Part shown: piece after piece, positions 33,942 to 44,394 of the stretch
Numbering within the stretch: position 1 is the first letter of the stretch
Layout of the letters: the number at the start of each line of letters is the position of its first letter
NCBI GenBank assembly: GCA_027605045.1
Contig: JAQFWX010000010.1
Span: forward strand, 124,001-188,000
Direction of reading: 5' to 3'
Length of the DNA stretch: 64,000 nucleotides
Source: Phallus indusiatus
Taxonomy: Eukaryota; Basidiomycota; Agaricomycetes; Phallales; Phallaceae
Position numbers and translations under genes: made by a program
Notes under the pieces: generated by a model
The model's input: the letters and a program-made list of their open reading frames with translations, nothing else
Database searches by the model: none
What the model was told of the DNA's origin: nothing

Positions 33942-36713
33942 ATGTCGTCTTTCCGCAGAATCAAAATCACCCATGCCGCCTCTCAAAACCAAAATCAGAA
34001 TCAAACCCAGGATCAGAGTCAAAGTCAGAGTCAGAGTCAGAGTCAGAATCAAAACCAAACACCTTCCACTCCAACTCCTACGTCGAGAGGTAGAGGACGT
34101 CCGCCTGGGTCTGTATCGAAAAAGACAGGGTCTGCGGGTCATAACATGATTTCGACCTCGACGCCGACGAGGAGTAGTACGCGTGCGCGAAATAGCGTTA
34201 ATGCAGCGACGTCAGCTTCGGTACCGCCTCCGCGGACGAGTACCAGGAGAGTGCAGTTGCGTGTTCGACCGCCGCAGCCTCCGCCTCCTCCTGAAGAAGA
34301 CGAAGAAGAAGAAGAAGAGGAGGAGGAGGCGGGTGAAGGTGAAGGAGAGGCTGAAGAAGAGGATGCTAGGTCGGATACTAGGTCTCGATCTGGTTCTGGG
34401 TTTGTTTCGGGGGAGGGTGAAGTCGATAATGAAAGAGGATCTAGGAAGGTTGATGTTAAGGGAAAGGGAAAGGGCAAGGAGGTCGTCGCTGCGAGAGCTG
34501 AAGAAGAGGAAGAAGAAGAAGAAGGGGAAGAAGGAGGAGGCGACGGAGGGGATGTTGAGATGGCTGACGCTGACGCTGATGGCGAGGCAGGTGAAGAAGA
34601 GGCAGGTGAAGAAGAGGAAGGGGACGAAGGACTTGCCGAAGCTGACCCCGACGCGGATGCGGAAATGGAAGATGACGAAGGCGAAGAAGGTGAAGGCGAA
34701 GAAGAGGATGAAGACGGTGGCGTTGAAGGTGAAGGTGAAGGAGAGGATGGGGAAGGCGAAGGTGAAGGGGAGGGGGACGGCGAGGAAGATCTCGACGCGC
34801 CGTTAAACCAACGACAAAAAGGCTTGACGTCCCGCTCTCATTCAGCTTCACTGCGGTCTCTTGCACCTTCTTCTGACGGCGGGGACGATCCTGAATTCGA
34901 GGCTCCTGCTGGTTTCAAACGCGGGAGGGGTAGACCACGGGGACGACCGCGCGGTTCGAGAGCGGTACCTGGGAGAATCAGAGGCAGTTCTATGACTGGT
35001 ACACCTGGAAGAGGACGTGGAAGAGGAAGAGGGCGGGGTCGTGGAAGAGGTGGGCACGGTGTCGGTGCTGGCGATGCAGATGGTAAATTCGCTTGTCTAG
35101 AAGTTCTGAATCTCTGATCTGAACATTTAATGCTGTAGCTCCTCCTGTCAAACATTACCTCAAAGTAGGCGATGTAGACTATTTAATAGAAAACGATGAA
35201 CTCGTTACGGAGGATGATCCCAAAGGAGATGAAAAGATTGATCAAGACGGTGTCCTTCAAGGGGGTGCGTCACCTAACTTCATTCCTATCGCACGACAAC
35301 TTATCATCAACTACCACAGGCAGACAATTTAAAGCTCAAACGTTTATTCTTCCTCAACGTCATCCAACAAGACAATACATGCTTGCTATTGAGGCAGCGC
35401 GTACATCGGGTTACAAAGACTCACTATACTACTTCAGGCGTAATCCACTTATGCTAAAGCTGATATGCACGCAGCCCGAAAAGGACGATCTTATTCTCAA
35501 GGGTGTTATTCCGTCGCACATGCGTACAAGGAGCGTCACGCTTGTTACTGCTCGCAGCGCATATAAAAGGCACGGCGCAAAAATGATCAAAGGTTCGAAT
35601 AAATTCCTTCTAACACTGATCAAGATTTGTTCTAACATTATTTGTCACATTAAGATGGAAAATGGATAGTGGACGACTATTACGAATCCAAAGTTCTCGC
35701 CGAAATCACAGCTAAGGGCCTCAAACCGGGTGATCCGGTTGGTGAACTGACCGAACTCCTGAGCTACGCGACCACGAAAGATCCCATCTTGACGCAGGGT
35801 CATCTCGACGGCTTAGGTCCTGGCGGCACGCGATCTGGATTTGGCGCAGGTGGCGGTTTGGGAGGCACTGGAGGAGGAGGAGGGGGCGGGGGCGGTGGAG
35901 GTCCGATGCTATACAAGCCAGGTGGTCCTACGACGTTTTTCGGAGGAAATGGGCTAGGTCCGTTCGATGGTGACCTGAGCATGATTAAGAAAATGGCGAT
36001 TATGCGTGATGGCGTTGATCGAACGAATTGGATGTGGGCAGCGGGTGTTAAAGTGCTAGAGTGGAATGAAGAGTGGACGAGGGCGAGGAAGGAGAGGTGG
36101 GGCGGTATTGCTGTGATTGAACCAGAAAGAGAGAAGGAATCCAGTTCTGCTGCTGCTGTACCCACTTCGGCTGTCCCGGCGACGCCGTCGCTTTCACATT
36201 CACATGTTTTTCAGAGGAACACGCCAGGTCCTGTCTCCCTGCCCGGTCCCCTTGTCACACCTACACCTACGCCTGGACCCACGCCTATAGTTAATGGTAC
36301 TTCTACCGCACCAGCTGCTGCTCCCGATGATGAAGACAAAAAGGCAAGACTGCGTCTAACCCAATCACGATCTCAAGGGACACGACACCTAATAGGTGTA
36401 TACGAGCCACACACAGGTCTCACCCATTGTACGTATCACACCACAAAAGTCACGTTTCACACTCTCATCTATCGTAGATCGAGCAGATACTCAACCAACG
36501 CGTGCAACGTGGGAAATCAAACCACCGTCAGCTTCACATCTTCCTGTGTTGGCAGGCTCCCGAGTTGGCGCGAATGCATGGGGTATAGCTTATGTGGATA
36601 GTGTCATCGATTATCGGCCTTCTGATGAGAAGAAGAAACATGAGCAGATGATGCGTTTAGTCAGGGATGCTGAGAGGTGGGATGCTGAAAGAGAAAGAGG
36701 GTCGGTGGTGTAA
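33942..36713 (+). CDS. RSC7: RSC7/Swp82-family chromatin-remodelling subunit with AT-hooks
   Basis: This is a subunit of RSC/SWI-SNF remodelling complexes. Five exons give about 880 residues. The N-terminus (from MSSFRRIKITHAAS) has Gln/Ser/Asn repeats (SQSQSQSQSQ), AT-hook cores (SRGRGRPPGS; GRGRPRGRPRGSRA) and a very long Glu/Gly/Asp tract encoded by near-perfect gaagaa and ggtgaaggt repeats. The conserved region follows: VKHYLKVGDVDYLIENDELV, RQYMLAIEAARTSGYKDSLY, YFRRNPLMLKLICTQ, then GKWIVDDYYESKV and the C-terminal VLAGSRVGANAWGIAYVDSV. This is the RSC7 signature (residue order, YFRRNP, GKW.VDDYYE). A poly-Gly run (nine or more Gly near 35870-35900) interrupts the domain. Nuclear. The acidic and QS repeats are microsatellite-like, so their length probably varies between strains. 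Confidence 0.9.
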
Positions 36714-37067
36714 AAGTATGTAAGTACAATAGCTAATAATATGACTGTCTAAGTATGTTAATCCGGTGTCCGATGATAACCAGCGGTGCTAGTGATGGCC
36801 ATCAGTGATTGGGCAGGTTTCACATGTAACGTGCTCGATCTACTCAATTCCCTGTATCCGACCCTTTTTTTCAAAACGTAAACGAATTCTATGTTGTTTC
36901 GACGACCGCGGGTCCGTGACGGTCCTTGTACTTTCCTGGGCCCCCCACAACCATTTCTCTATATAAGGTGGATGTACTACTGAAGCAAACGGCATCATCT
37001 TCTTCCGACTTTTATTCTAACTTTCAGCTTTTTAATTTCTAACTCGCTTCTCACTTTTCATCGCATA
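36714..37067. promoter_or_regulatory. Intergenic region and promoter of small secreted protein
   Basis: 354 bases. A TATA-like tatataagg lies at about 36960-36968, some 100 bases before the ATG at 37068. It is followed by a pyrimidine-rich stretch (about 37000-37060), a typical layout for a strongly expressed fungal gene. Confidence 0.5.
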
Positions 37068-37337
37068 ATGCAAATCCTTTGTGTTTCGTTCATCTCAACT
37101 CTCACCCTTACTTTACTCATGTCTGCCCAAACTACTGCAGCAGCACCAGCTCTATTCGTACCGTCCGCAGCAGTGAACTTGGCTCAATCAGCAGCTATTC
37201 CAACACAGGATCTGACTCCAACTGCAGCTTCACAATCTTCCTGTCCGCCGCCCTACATACTTAGCGGAACCCTGTGTCTCGATTGCACAGCCGATACTGA
37301 TCAAAAAATCACATGTAACCTAGTGGATTTTGATTAA
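37068..37337 (+). CDS. Small secreted protein (89 residues), unidentified
   Basis: This is a single-exon ORF. The N-terminus (MQILCVSFISTLTLTLLMSA) is a classic signal peptide with a likely cut after AQTTAAA. The mature part of about 63 residues is Ala/Ser/Pro/Thr-rich, followed by a compact C-terminus with four cysteines (SSCPPPY, GTLCLDC, ITCNL), enough for two disulfides. A TATA-like box lies about 100 bases upstream. Such small cysteine-containing secreted proteins are common in basidiomycetes and can act on the cell surface, in defence or in host contact. No specific function can be read. Confidence 0.7.
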   Translation: MQILCVSFISTLTLTLLMSAQTTAAAPALFVPSAAVNLAQSAAIPTQDLTPTAASQSSCPPPYILSGTLCLDCTADTDQKITCNLVDFD

Positions 37338-38833
37338 GATTCGTTAAGAAATACCTTCTCGGTATCGTAATACTCTATTCTTGGTCCTCTTCTTCCTAAT
37401 TTAATGTGAGCTGCTTCACAGGACAGGCTCTAACTTCGAATTTGACGAGGCAATGGCTACACTGCCGTATATCATTGAAAAGGATGGTTCTTGGGTGGGA
37501 ACTTGATCAAGGTGTATTTATGTGATACGTTGAACTTTTTCTGTAACAAACTCCCCATGCTGGGTATTTATTGAATTTGTGTTTGATTGTACTGTGCACG
37601 GCACTCTGCGTACTATAGGCCCGTCCAACTGAGCAGGATGCGGCATCGTCTGTTGACTCTCTGCCCAGCATGACAGACATCTCGCTTTTCATTGAATTTC
37701 TAATTTTCTGTCAAACTTTATTGCTCATTCACTCACCCCGGACTTCAAGCTTCTGTGTTCGTTTAGGGAGATTGCAGCACACATTCTGATAACAAGTTCC
37801 ACACATTTGTCGCCAAATCGCGAGCTTCGGGGAAGTTCCCTGCGTTCTGCTTCAATTTCTGCAGTATTATCCGGAAAAAGGCCCACCCAAGCGGTCACCG
37901 GTTACCCGGCTGGCGGCGACGACACTGAAGAATTGCGTCAGTAATTTCTGTGCCAAATAAAGAAGCATGCCGCACGAGGTACCCAAAGAGTTTTAGTATC
38001 GATTTTCCTTTTTCAGCCGTTTTCAAATGATTCTGTAATGAATTGTACACGTAAAGTTTGTATGTCTGAATGTCTGAATGAGGTTTTTTCTCGAACAAAT
38101 TAGTGTGAAGCGGGCCGGGGTGTTCGTACTTCATAAAAAAAAAACGCATATAAATACAAACTCTACTGCATGAATTAATAACCCTACAAACCCTGGCCGC
38201 AGCGGTGTGAGTACGATGGAGACGGAGGGAGACGGTCGGGCACTTTTAGACTTCGGTTTTCTCGGGTTCTGAGCATCAGACCGCCCCTAGTCAGTCTTAA
38301 CATCTCTGATATTACGATCAGCACACTGCTCTCTCATTGTTATACTAATGTTTTGTTATTCGTCGAGGTCTTGGAAAGCGAAGCCCCCTCCCCCCCCCAA
38401 GACAGGAAAATGGTAATTTTTTCTGGTATCGTGGCCAGGTTTCATATCCTCGTGCGCGCGAGAGAGAGAAAACAGGAAAGTATTCTCCAAAGCATTGTAG
38501 AACACATTGTTATCTTTTTATATACACACAATTTGACATAACATAATAGTATGGGGTAAAAAGATTCAGAATGACTTGAGAGTGATGTTGTTGGAATCCC
38601 AGGACGATGAATTAGAGGACACAAAGGTGTAGTCTATAAGCGCCGTGACTAGTACTATATACAGGAGTAACTCATATTTTAACAGATGTTTACGAAAAAA
38701 TATTAGCAAGAGTTCGAGTTTTGTTCAAGTTGGTGTTGCTGCTGATGATGAAAACAAGACTCGACGCCTGGAACAAGGGTTGTCAGCGCGATTTCATCAT
38801 CTGCAAGACTGCAGCGTCAACGCAACACTCTTG
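37338..38833. other. Intergenic region left of the inverted-repeat element
   Basis: About 1.5 kb with no gene I can support. ORFs of 60-85 codons lie on both strands without recognisable motifs. A C-run (about 38390-38397) and a ga-rich run (about 38458-38472) are present. Confidence 0.5.
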
Positions 38834-39099
38834 TTACAGCCGTTTGCAGACTAGTTTGCACTCCGACAAGTCGCGCGTCGGATGCTCAAAAAATAGGGTC
38901 GAAAGACCGGGTTTTCCTGGCTGAACTGCTGATTGTAAATTAGGAGTATATTAGTAGAAAATGTTTCTAAGATGTATTTCGATTTTTTGAATACAAAAAA
39001 TTATGATATTTGAGTGATCTGAAAAAAACCGGGTTCTCTGACTTTATGAGCTTTTTGGGACTGAAGGTACTAGGTGGGAAAATTGAGCCTTTGCTTCCG

Positions 39100-39174
39100 A
39101 GTTCCTTGTGGCTCAGCGGTTAAATTGCCGCTTCACTCAATTACTGTTTGGTTGTGGGTTCGACTCTGGGTACT
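39100..39174 (+). other. tRNA-like / SINE-like sequence (left arm)
   Basis: A 75-base stretch starts agttcct and ends gggtact; these pair at six of seven positions like an acceptor stem. It holds an A-box-like tggctcagcgg and a B-box-like gggttcgactc. I could not form a good anticodon arm or T-stem, so it is not called a functional tRNA gene. A Pol III-promoted SINE head is the better reading. Confidence 0.45.
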
Positions 39175-39361
39175 GGTTGTTTTTTTTGAAACTTCAACAT
39201 TCCAGAGTTGACAAACAATTTTTTTTTCAAAAATTATATATGTCAGGCTGAATCATTTCATGCAAAATACCAAGTGTTATTGAAATTAGAAAACATAATT
39301 TTAAAGAACTCTAATTTTATTTCTTGACATACTGGCGTATTGAGAACCAAAAATTTGGAGC

Positions 39362-39433
39362 GCTCAGAATCGAACCCACGACCGAGCAGTAATTGAGTGA
39401 AGCGGCAATTTAACCGCTGAGCCACAAGGAACT
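39362..39433 (-). other. tRNA-like / SINE-like sequence (right arm)
   Basis: This is the reverse-strand counterpart of the sequence at 39100-39174. Its 5' three quarters are identical to the left copy, but the 3' end differs (B-box gggttcgattc and then tgagcg). The two tRNA-like heads therefore face each other inside the element. Confidence 0.45.
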
Positions 39434-39608
39434 CGGAAGCAAAGGCTCAATTTTCCCACCTAGTACCTTCAGTCCCAAAAAGCTCATAAAGTCAGAGAAC
39501 CCGGTTTTTTTCAGATCACTCAAATATCATAATTTTTTGTATTCAAAAAATCGAAATACATCTTAGAAACATTTTCTACTAATATACTCCTAATTTACAA
39601 TCAGCAGT

Positions 39609-41085
39609 TCAGCCAGGAAAACCCGGTCTTTCGACCCTATTTTTTGAGCATCCGACGCGCGACTTGTCGGAGTGCAAACTAGTCTGCAAACGGCTGTAAA
39701 TATCTAAATGCCGCTCACGGTCTTTGGAAACTGCTTCGTGCAAGTTTAGTAGTAAGCGCGAGGTAAGGATGGAGTGTAAAACGCGCTGCATTCTAGAAGA
39801 GTAGTCATAACCATTTCCTTGAAGACCAAATACAACTCTCGAAACGACGTACTGCAAAAACGTGGGTACAGCATCGGACTGTAGGCGATAGGTTAAAGAT
39901 GCGAACAATTGTCTGAAATGTTATATGATTGTAATCAACATACATAACACGCGATGGTAACGACGTTGATGATAGACAAGATGATGAGGTATAGATAGAA
40001 AACGATGCCTGCCGAAAAGAGATGAGTGCTATAGCCTGAATGGGATGTAAAGTAGTGAAAAGACACACCGTCGCGGTATAGCGTGGTAATAAGCTTGGAA
40101 GGAGCAACGAGTTCCGAAGGGGTATGGCGTACTAGAAAATTAATTGGATAGCAGCGGATCCATGGATGGGCTACTAGTAAATATGTACGCACGGCAAGGC
40201 CAAGTTTTGTACAGCGTGAGAGCCAACATCACTAATTCAATTGTTCAGCAAAGTAGTGGTTCACGTGAAAAAAGGGTTTCGACGTACGTGACTCGAAAAG
40301 AATGAGGAATGAAATGTCAATATATAAGTGTTTATCTGATTCTTCGGTGAAAACGCATGTCAGAGATGCCATATTCGGAAGCACGGCTAAAATCAATTAG
40401 AGTTGTACATAAGGAATCGGAGATGAACATACTGACAATTTTTTTTGTTCGACACAGCACGCCAAATGAGAAAGCAGGAAGGTGCAATGAGTACAAGGGC
40501 TAGGATACAAGAGGCTATTCCTATACATTTGTTTCGACCCCATACTGCCCATGTTCTAAATCCGACAACGACTAGTGATATTATAATACGAATATATTTT
40601 TTATATTCAGTAGCGATCACTCACTCTCGGCGATAATTATACCAAGAAAGCCAAGCCCTTGATGCAGCATAAAGTTCAATATGGCTGACCTTTTTGATAC
40701 TGAGGACTTACAAGTATAGATTTTTAGCAGTGTTTGACAAAAATAAGGAGAGAGGAACGATGGTCCGCTGTGGGCTTTCAAAGGTTCAGCGTTATTTCAC
40801 TTATCTGGCAGGTGAATAAAATAATGTAAACCGACCATATATTATCATAACGCCATTTACGAGAGCAGGATATTTTGTGAGGAAGTAGAGAACTTTGCCC
40901 GGTTTGCTCCACGGGGTTGGCCAAATATACTCGATTTCGGAAGCAAATGTAAGAAGACAGTCGTATACCTAGGATTTCTTCATTGAGTCGAAAGATTTAA
41001 GAGATGAAATAGACGGTTCCATACGAAAGCGCAATAGCTAACGACTGTATTTACATCTGGTAAGTTGGAGGTTTGATATGTATGA
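39609..41085 (-). CDS. DUF6533 multi-pass membrane protein, 3' end interrupted
   Basis: The family is a fungal set of seven-helix-like membrane proteins. The N-terminal family motif is clear: VYDCLLTFASEIEYIW (exon ending near 40970), followed by KVLYFLTKYPALVNGVM. Further helices follow: GFRTWAVWGRNKCIGIAS, ILALVLIAPSCFLIW, FYLYLIILSIINVVT, FLQYVVSRVVFGLQ. The late motif SRLLLNLHEAVSKDRE marks the end of the membrane domain. Just after it the frame enters the 313-bp arm and stops at 39609, so the last ~17 residues (RLQTSLHSDKSRVG...) come from the mobile element. The first exon and exons between 40620 and 40860 are poorly resolved, so the start is approximate. The gene may be inactive or newly C-terminally altered. 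Confidence 0.6.
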
Positions 41086-41235
41086 AGCTGAGAAAAGCTT
41101 ACGAGACCACGACTGGAGTTTGGATTACTTAACTTGAAAGAAAACATTTAGCATATCAAAGTTGAAAAGGACGTACGGTGAGATCGCGGGTTCGCTGAAA
41201 ATCCATGTTGCTCATGACAGAAAACCTTGCCTAAT

Positions 41236-41376
41236 TGTCGCAAAAATCTATGATGGTTTATTAACGTATTCAAAACAAGTCAAGGAGTTTATATTGCATT
41301 TTTTGGGTTTATATTGCAATACAAACCCAATAAATTGCCAAGTAAGCGTTTATAAACATCACAGATTTTTGCGACA
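41236..41376. mobile_element. MITE-like element, 141 bp, 14-bp terminal inverted repeats
   Basis: The termini tgtcgcaaaaatct (41236-41249) and agatttttgcgaca (41363-41376) are exact reverse complements. The inside is AT-rich and holds its own near-palindrome, gggtttatattgcaa with tacaaaccc (about 41304-41327). There is no coding capacity, which fits a small non-autonomous DNA transposon derivative. Confidence 0.65.
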
Positions 41377-41694
41377 TTATTAAATTACGACTTGGGTAAA
41401 AGGGAATAGGAAGAGAGGGGGTTGGCACAAAAGATGAGAGGAGGAAGCTTTTGTGAGGTGGGAATTTGAGGTCTCAGTTCAGTTCACAATCAATCTTGAT
41501 TCTTGCTGATGATGCCGGAACAAAAGGCCAAGGTTGGTCGAATGGTCGGTGAAGTATCCAGACCTGACTCGCTGAGGACGCTAAGAGCAATGTTGATGTC
41601 AACGGCAATGGCGGTGAGATCATGGCACTGATGTTTGATTATAAGGATTCATAAGATGTACGTAGAGATAGTACCTCGTCACCGAAATGTGAAT

Positions 41695-41783
41695 TGTCGC
41701 AAAAATCTGTGATGTTTATAAACGCTTACTTGGCAATTTATTAGGTTTATATTGCAATATAAACCCAAAAAATGCAATATAAA
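41695..41783. mobile_element. Inverted partial copy of the 41236-41376 element
   Basis: 89 bases starting tgtcgcaaaaatct are the reverse complement of 41288-41376 with a few differences (for example aatata for aataca). The other terminus is missing. The pair would give about 500 bp of DNA able to fold on itself. Confidence 0.65.
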
Positions 41784-42566
41784 TTCGATAGAATAAATTC
41801 TGGAAATGAGCGCTGACTGTGAAGCATGTGAAGTTTGAACTTGGAGATCTGACACGGACGAATTAGCTGGGATTGGATGGCAATGTGTTGTGTCTTTGAT
41901 GATGATGATATCAATTGCACTTTGACCATTAACTCCACACGATTATGGACTCGCAATCTCGTTTACCTTCCTCCACTCTTGCTCCCAATTTGAGGTTGTC
42001 GTCCGTTCGACCAAACCTGCGTCGTCCCGGCCAAGCAAAAATGCTCGTTTCCCGTCAATTGTCGACTCGGTAATCCTCGTTTTTCTTTCTCTCGTTGCTA
42101 CATGATATACATAATATTATTTCAATGTTCTTATACACATTGTCTTCTGGTGACGCTTCTGTGTTTGTGTTACCAGGGCTCGGTAAGGCTTTAAATTAGG
42201 GCTTGAACGATCGTTGCTGTTAGCGCCATTTATTGATAAAGGTGGAAACGGTCGAAGGATTGCAAAGATCCCATGTCAGGATTATGATAATCTTTGATTT
42301 TCAGGGAAAGCCGGTGCCGCTTGGACACTGTAAGTCTGTACTTGCTTCCAGATTCCGACCTAGGCTGGGTGGCTAAAAGCGTCAGGCTTCTAGAATGAGA
42401 GGTATATTTTGATACTTGAAAGATTTTCGGAATTATCGAATGCGTGTTATTGTGTTAAATGGTTCGGTGCAGATTCAGAAGTTCCGGGTCTAGTCCGTTA
42501 CGTACGCGCCATGTGTGACACACGACGTGTACTTATTGATTTCGCGCTCCATTTGCTCCATTTGCA
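41784..42566. other. Region upstream of p47/Shp1 gene, possible small exon
   Basis: An ATG at 41945 opens 42 codons (MDSQSRLPSSTLAPNLRL...), then a good donor (cg|gtaatcc) with possible acceptors near 42177 and 42303. The downstream joins end within a few to about 30 codons. It could be a small multi-exon gene or a leader. No domain is seen. Confidence 0.3.
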
Positions 42567-44190
42567 ATGTCGAACACCAATGACGATACTGACAAGACCA
42601 CGTCTGGAGGTTATTCCTTAGGCGGTGGTCGCTCCGAACCCTTACCTTCGTCTTGGAATCGTTCTAATCAGCCGCCTCGCATTGGGAGAATCGGGGGAAC
42701 TTCGTCCCAGACTCCTTCCAGTTCTAGGTAAGTTTTCGCCGGATAACTGACGGATTCTCAATGATTTCTTTTCGTGATCAGAGGGAACACGTTCGGCTCC
42801 AATAGTCGGTTTGCTACTTTACGCGATTTAAGCTCGACGGCGGCTCCGTCAGGTGGTGGCGGTAGTGGTTATGCCAGCGATGACGACGACGATGACGCCC
42901 CAGAAGGTCAGGATCGCGACAGCGAAAATTGGTATGCTGGAGGAGAACGAAGGTAAACATGACTTTGGCCTAATCAGTTCTATTTCTTAACCTCACACTC
43001 GTTTATGTAGTGGTTTGTCTGTTGAAAATCCTGAACATCGATCGGGTCCCCACGTCGTCCGCGATATACTTAGAAAAGCTGCAGAGTATGTATAGCCACG
43101 TCGAAACAACCTTTTGAGAGGCACATCAATTAAAATAAATGCTTACAGAGCTGCTGCCACCCCTCAGCCTGCTGCTACTTATGCTGGCCCATTTCGTGGT
43201 TCTGGCTACACGCTTGGTTCGGACGAGGTCGAGTCGTCATTAGTCCCCGATCCAAATGCGCAACGTGAAACTTAACGTGTTTATCTTTCGTTGAGTTTTG
43301 ATTCTGACATAAATTGTCTCAGCGGACGAGGCGGAAGACGATCAAGAAGTCGCTACTCGCCACATCACCTTCTGGAGAAATGGCTTCAGCATCCAAGATG
43401 GTCCTTTAATGCGATATGATCAACCTGGCAACGAGCAATTGCTTGATGAAATAAATGCGGGGTTCGTATCACGCGATGTGATCGACTAAGAATTAACCAC
43501 TCGTTGATCATAGACACGCGCCCCCACAGTTTTTGAACGTTCGTTTGGGTCAACCTGTAGAACTCCGAGTAACTAGACGAACGAACGAGGATTATATTCC
43601 ACCTCCACCTCGTCCTCTTGCGCCTTTTGAAGGTCAAGGAAACCGTCTTGGTTCGATTGTTCCTCAAGTCACCAGCAGCTCTTCTGTTGAACCGACCCGT
43701 AGGTGTTGGTTAAACTTATGGAAAAATTTAAAGTATCATTCATTTTTTAGCTTCAGGTGCATTCCCCAGGTCGGGTACTTCGGCTTCACGAGAGGAAAAC
43801 ACGATGAAATTTGAAGTCGATCAGACGTTGCCGACTACAAGCGTTCAGGTTCGATTCGCCGACGGCTCAAGGTAGCATGCCCCATGCTCTCTCTCGTTAT
43901 TTATTATTCATAAGTTTTCCAAATAGACTCGTTGCTCGCATGAATCTTCATCATACCGTGGGTGATATTAGAAACTTCATAAACGCGTAAGATGTTTCCC
44001 GATGCTACCTATGATATTATTATTCTCTTTGCTAAACGCGTTCTATCAAATTATCAGGTCTCGTCCTGGTTCGTCTTCAACACCTTACACCATTCAAACC
44101 CCATTTCCGGTTCGCGTTTTGAATGATGATTCTTTGACGATTGAGCAGGCTGGTTTGAAAAATAGCGTGGTAGTGCAAAGAATGGGGTGA
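42567..44190 (+). CDS. SHP1: p47/Shp1-type Cdc48 cofactor (SEP and UBX domains)
   Basis: This is an adaptor of the AAA ATPase Cdc48/p97 in membrane fusion, autophagy and degradation. About nine short exons join to roughly 380 residues. The N-terminus is Gly/Ser-rich ([20 protein letters not shown]) and lacks an evident UBA domain, unlike full-length yeast Shp1. The SHP-like Cdc48-binding motif is [12 protein letters not shown]. The SEP domain reads [20 protein letters not shown] to [14 protein letters not shown] (about residues 190-265). The UBX domain runs from [13 protein letters not shown] through [18 protein letters not shown] to [18 protein letters not shown] and the end NSVVVQRMG. The ending VVVQR(L/M) is typical for p47. 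Stop TGA 44188-44190. The apparently missing UBA may reflect an unseen upstream exon. Confidence 0.9.
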
Positions 44191-44394
44191 TCTGTGTAAA
44201 TTGACTTCTCAATGTTCATGTTATGTATATAAAACCACAAGGAAGTGATGCTACAAAGTATCTAGCGCAAATCTAGCGTAAAACGCGTCTGCCGTCAACA
44301 CGGGAGCGGCACCAATGAACTAAGCGCCGGAAATGCGTCTGCTTCCGCTCTCTCCAATCCATGTGGATGGAAACATAACGAAATTTTGTTTACG

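Larger units (their letters stand above)
38834..39699. mobile_element. 866-bp foldback element with perfect 313-bp inverted arms
   Basis: The arms 38834-39146 and 39387-39699 are exact reverse complements by direct reading. They begin ttacagccgtttgcagacta and end at ...ctcaattactg. The 240-base centre is AT-rich. Each arm carries most of a tRNA-like sequence with a Pol III A-box-like tggctcagcggttaa. A B-box-like gggttcga follows in the centre at about 39155-39162 and, in reverse, at about 39370-39377. No ORF for a transposase is present, so it would be non-autonomous. It sits in the 3' part of the DUF6533 gene, whose frame reads into the arm. I could not see a target-site duplication. Confidence 0.75.

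Noticed and set aside
34139..35160. Several 100-200 codon ORFs in other frames
   Set aside because: They are produced by the gaa/ggt repeat tracts and Arg/Gly codons of the RSC7-like gene.
39100..39174. Functional tRNA gene
   Set aside because: The acceptor ends pair and A/B-box motifs are present, but no good anticodon arm or T-stem can be formed, and the copy in the other arm differs at the 3' end.
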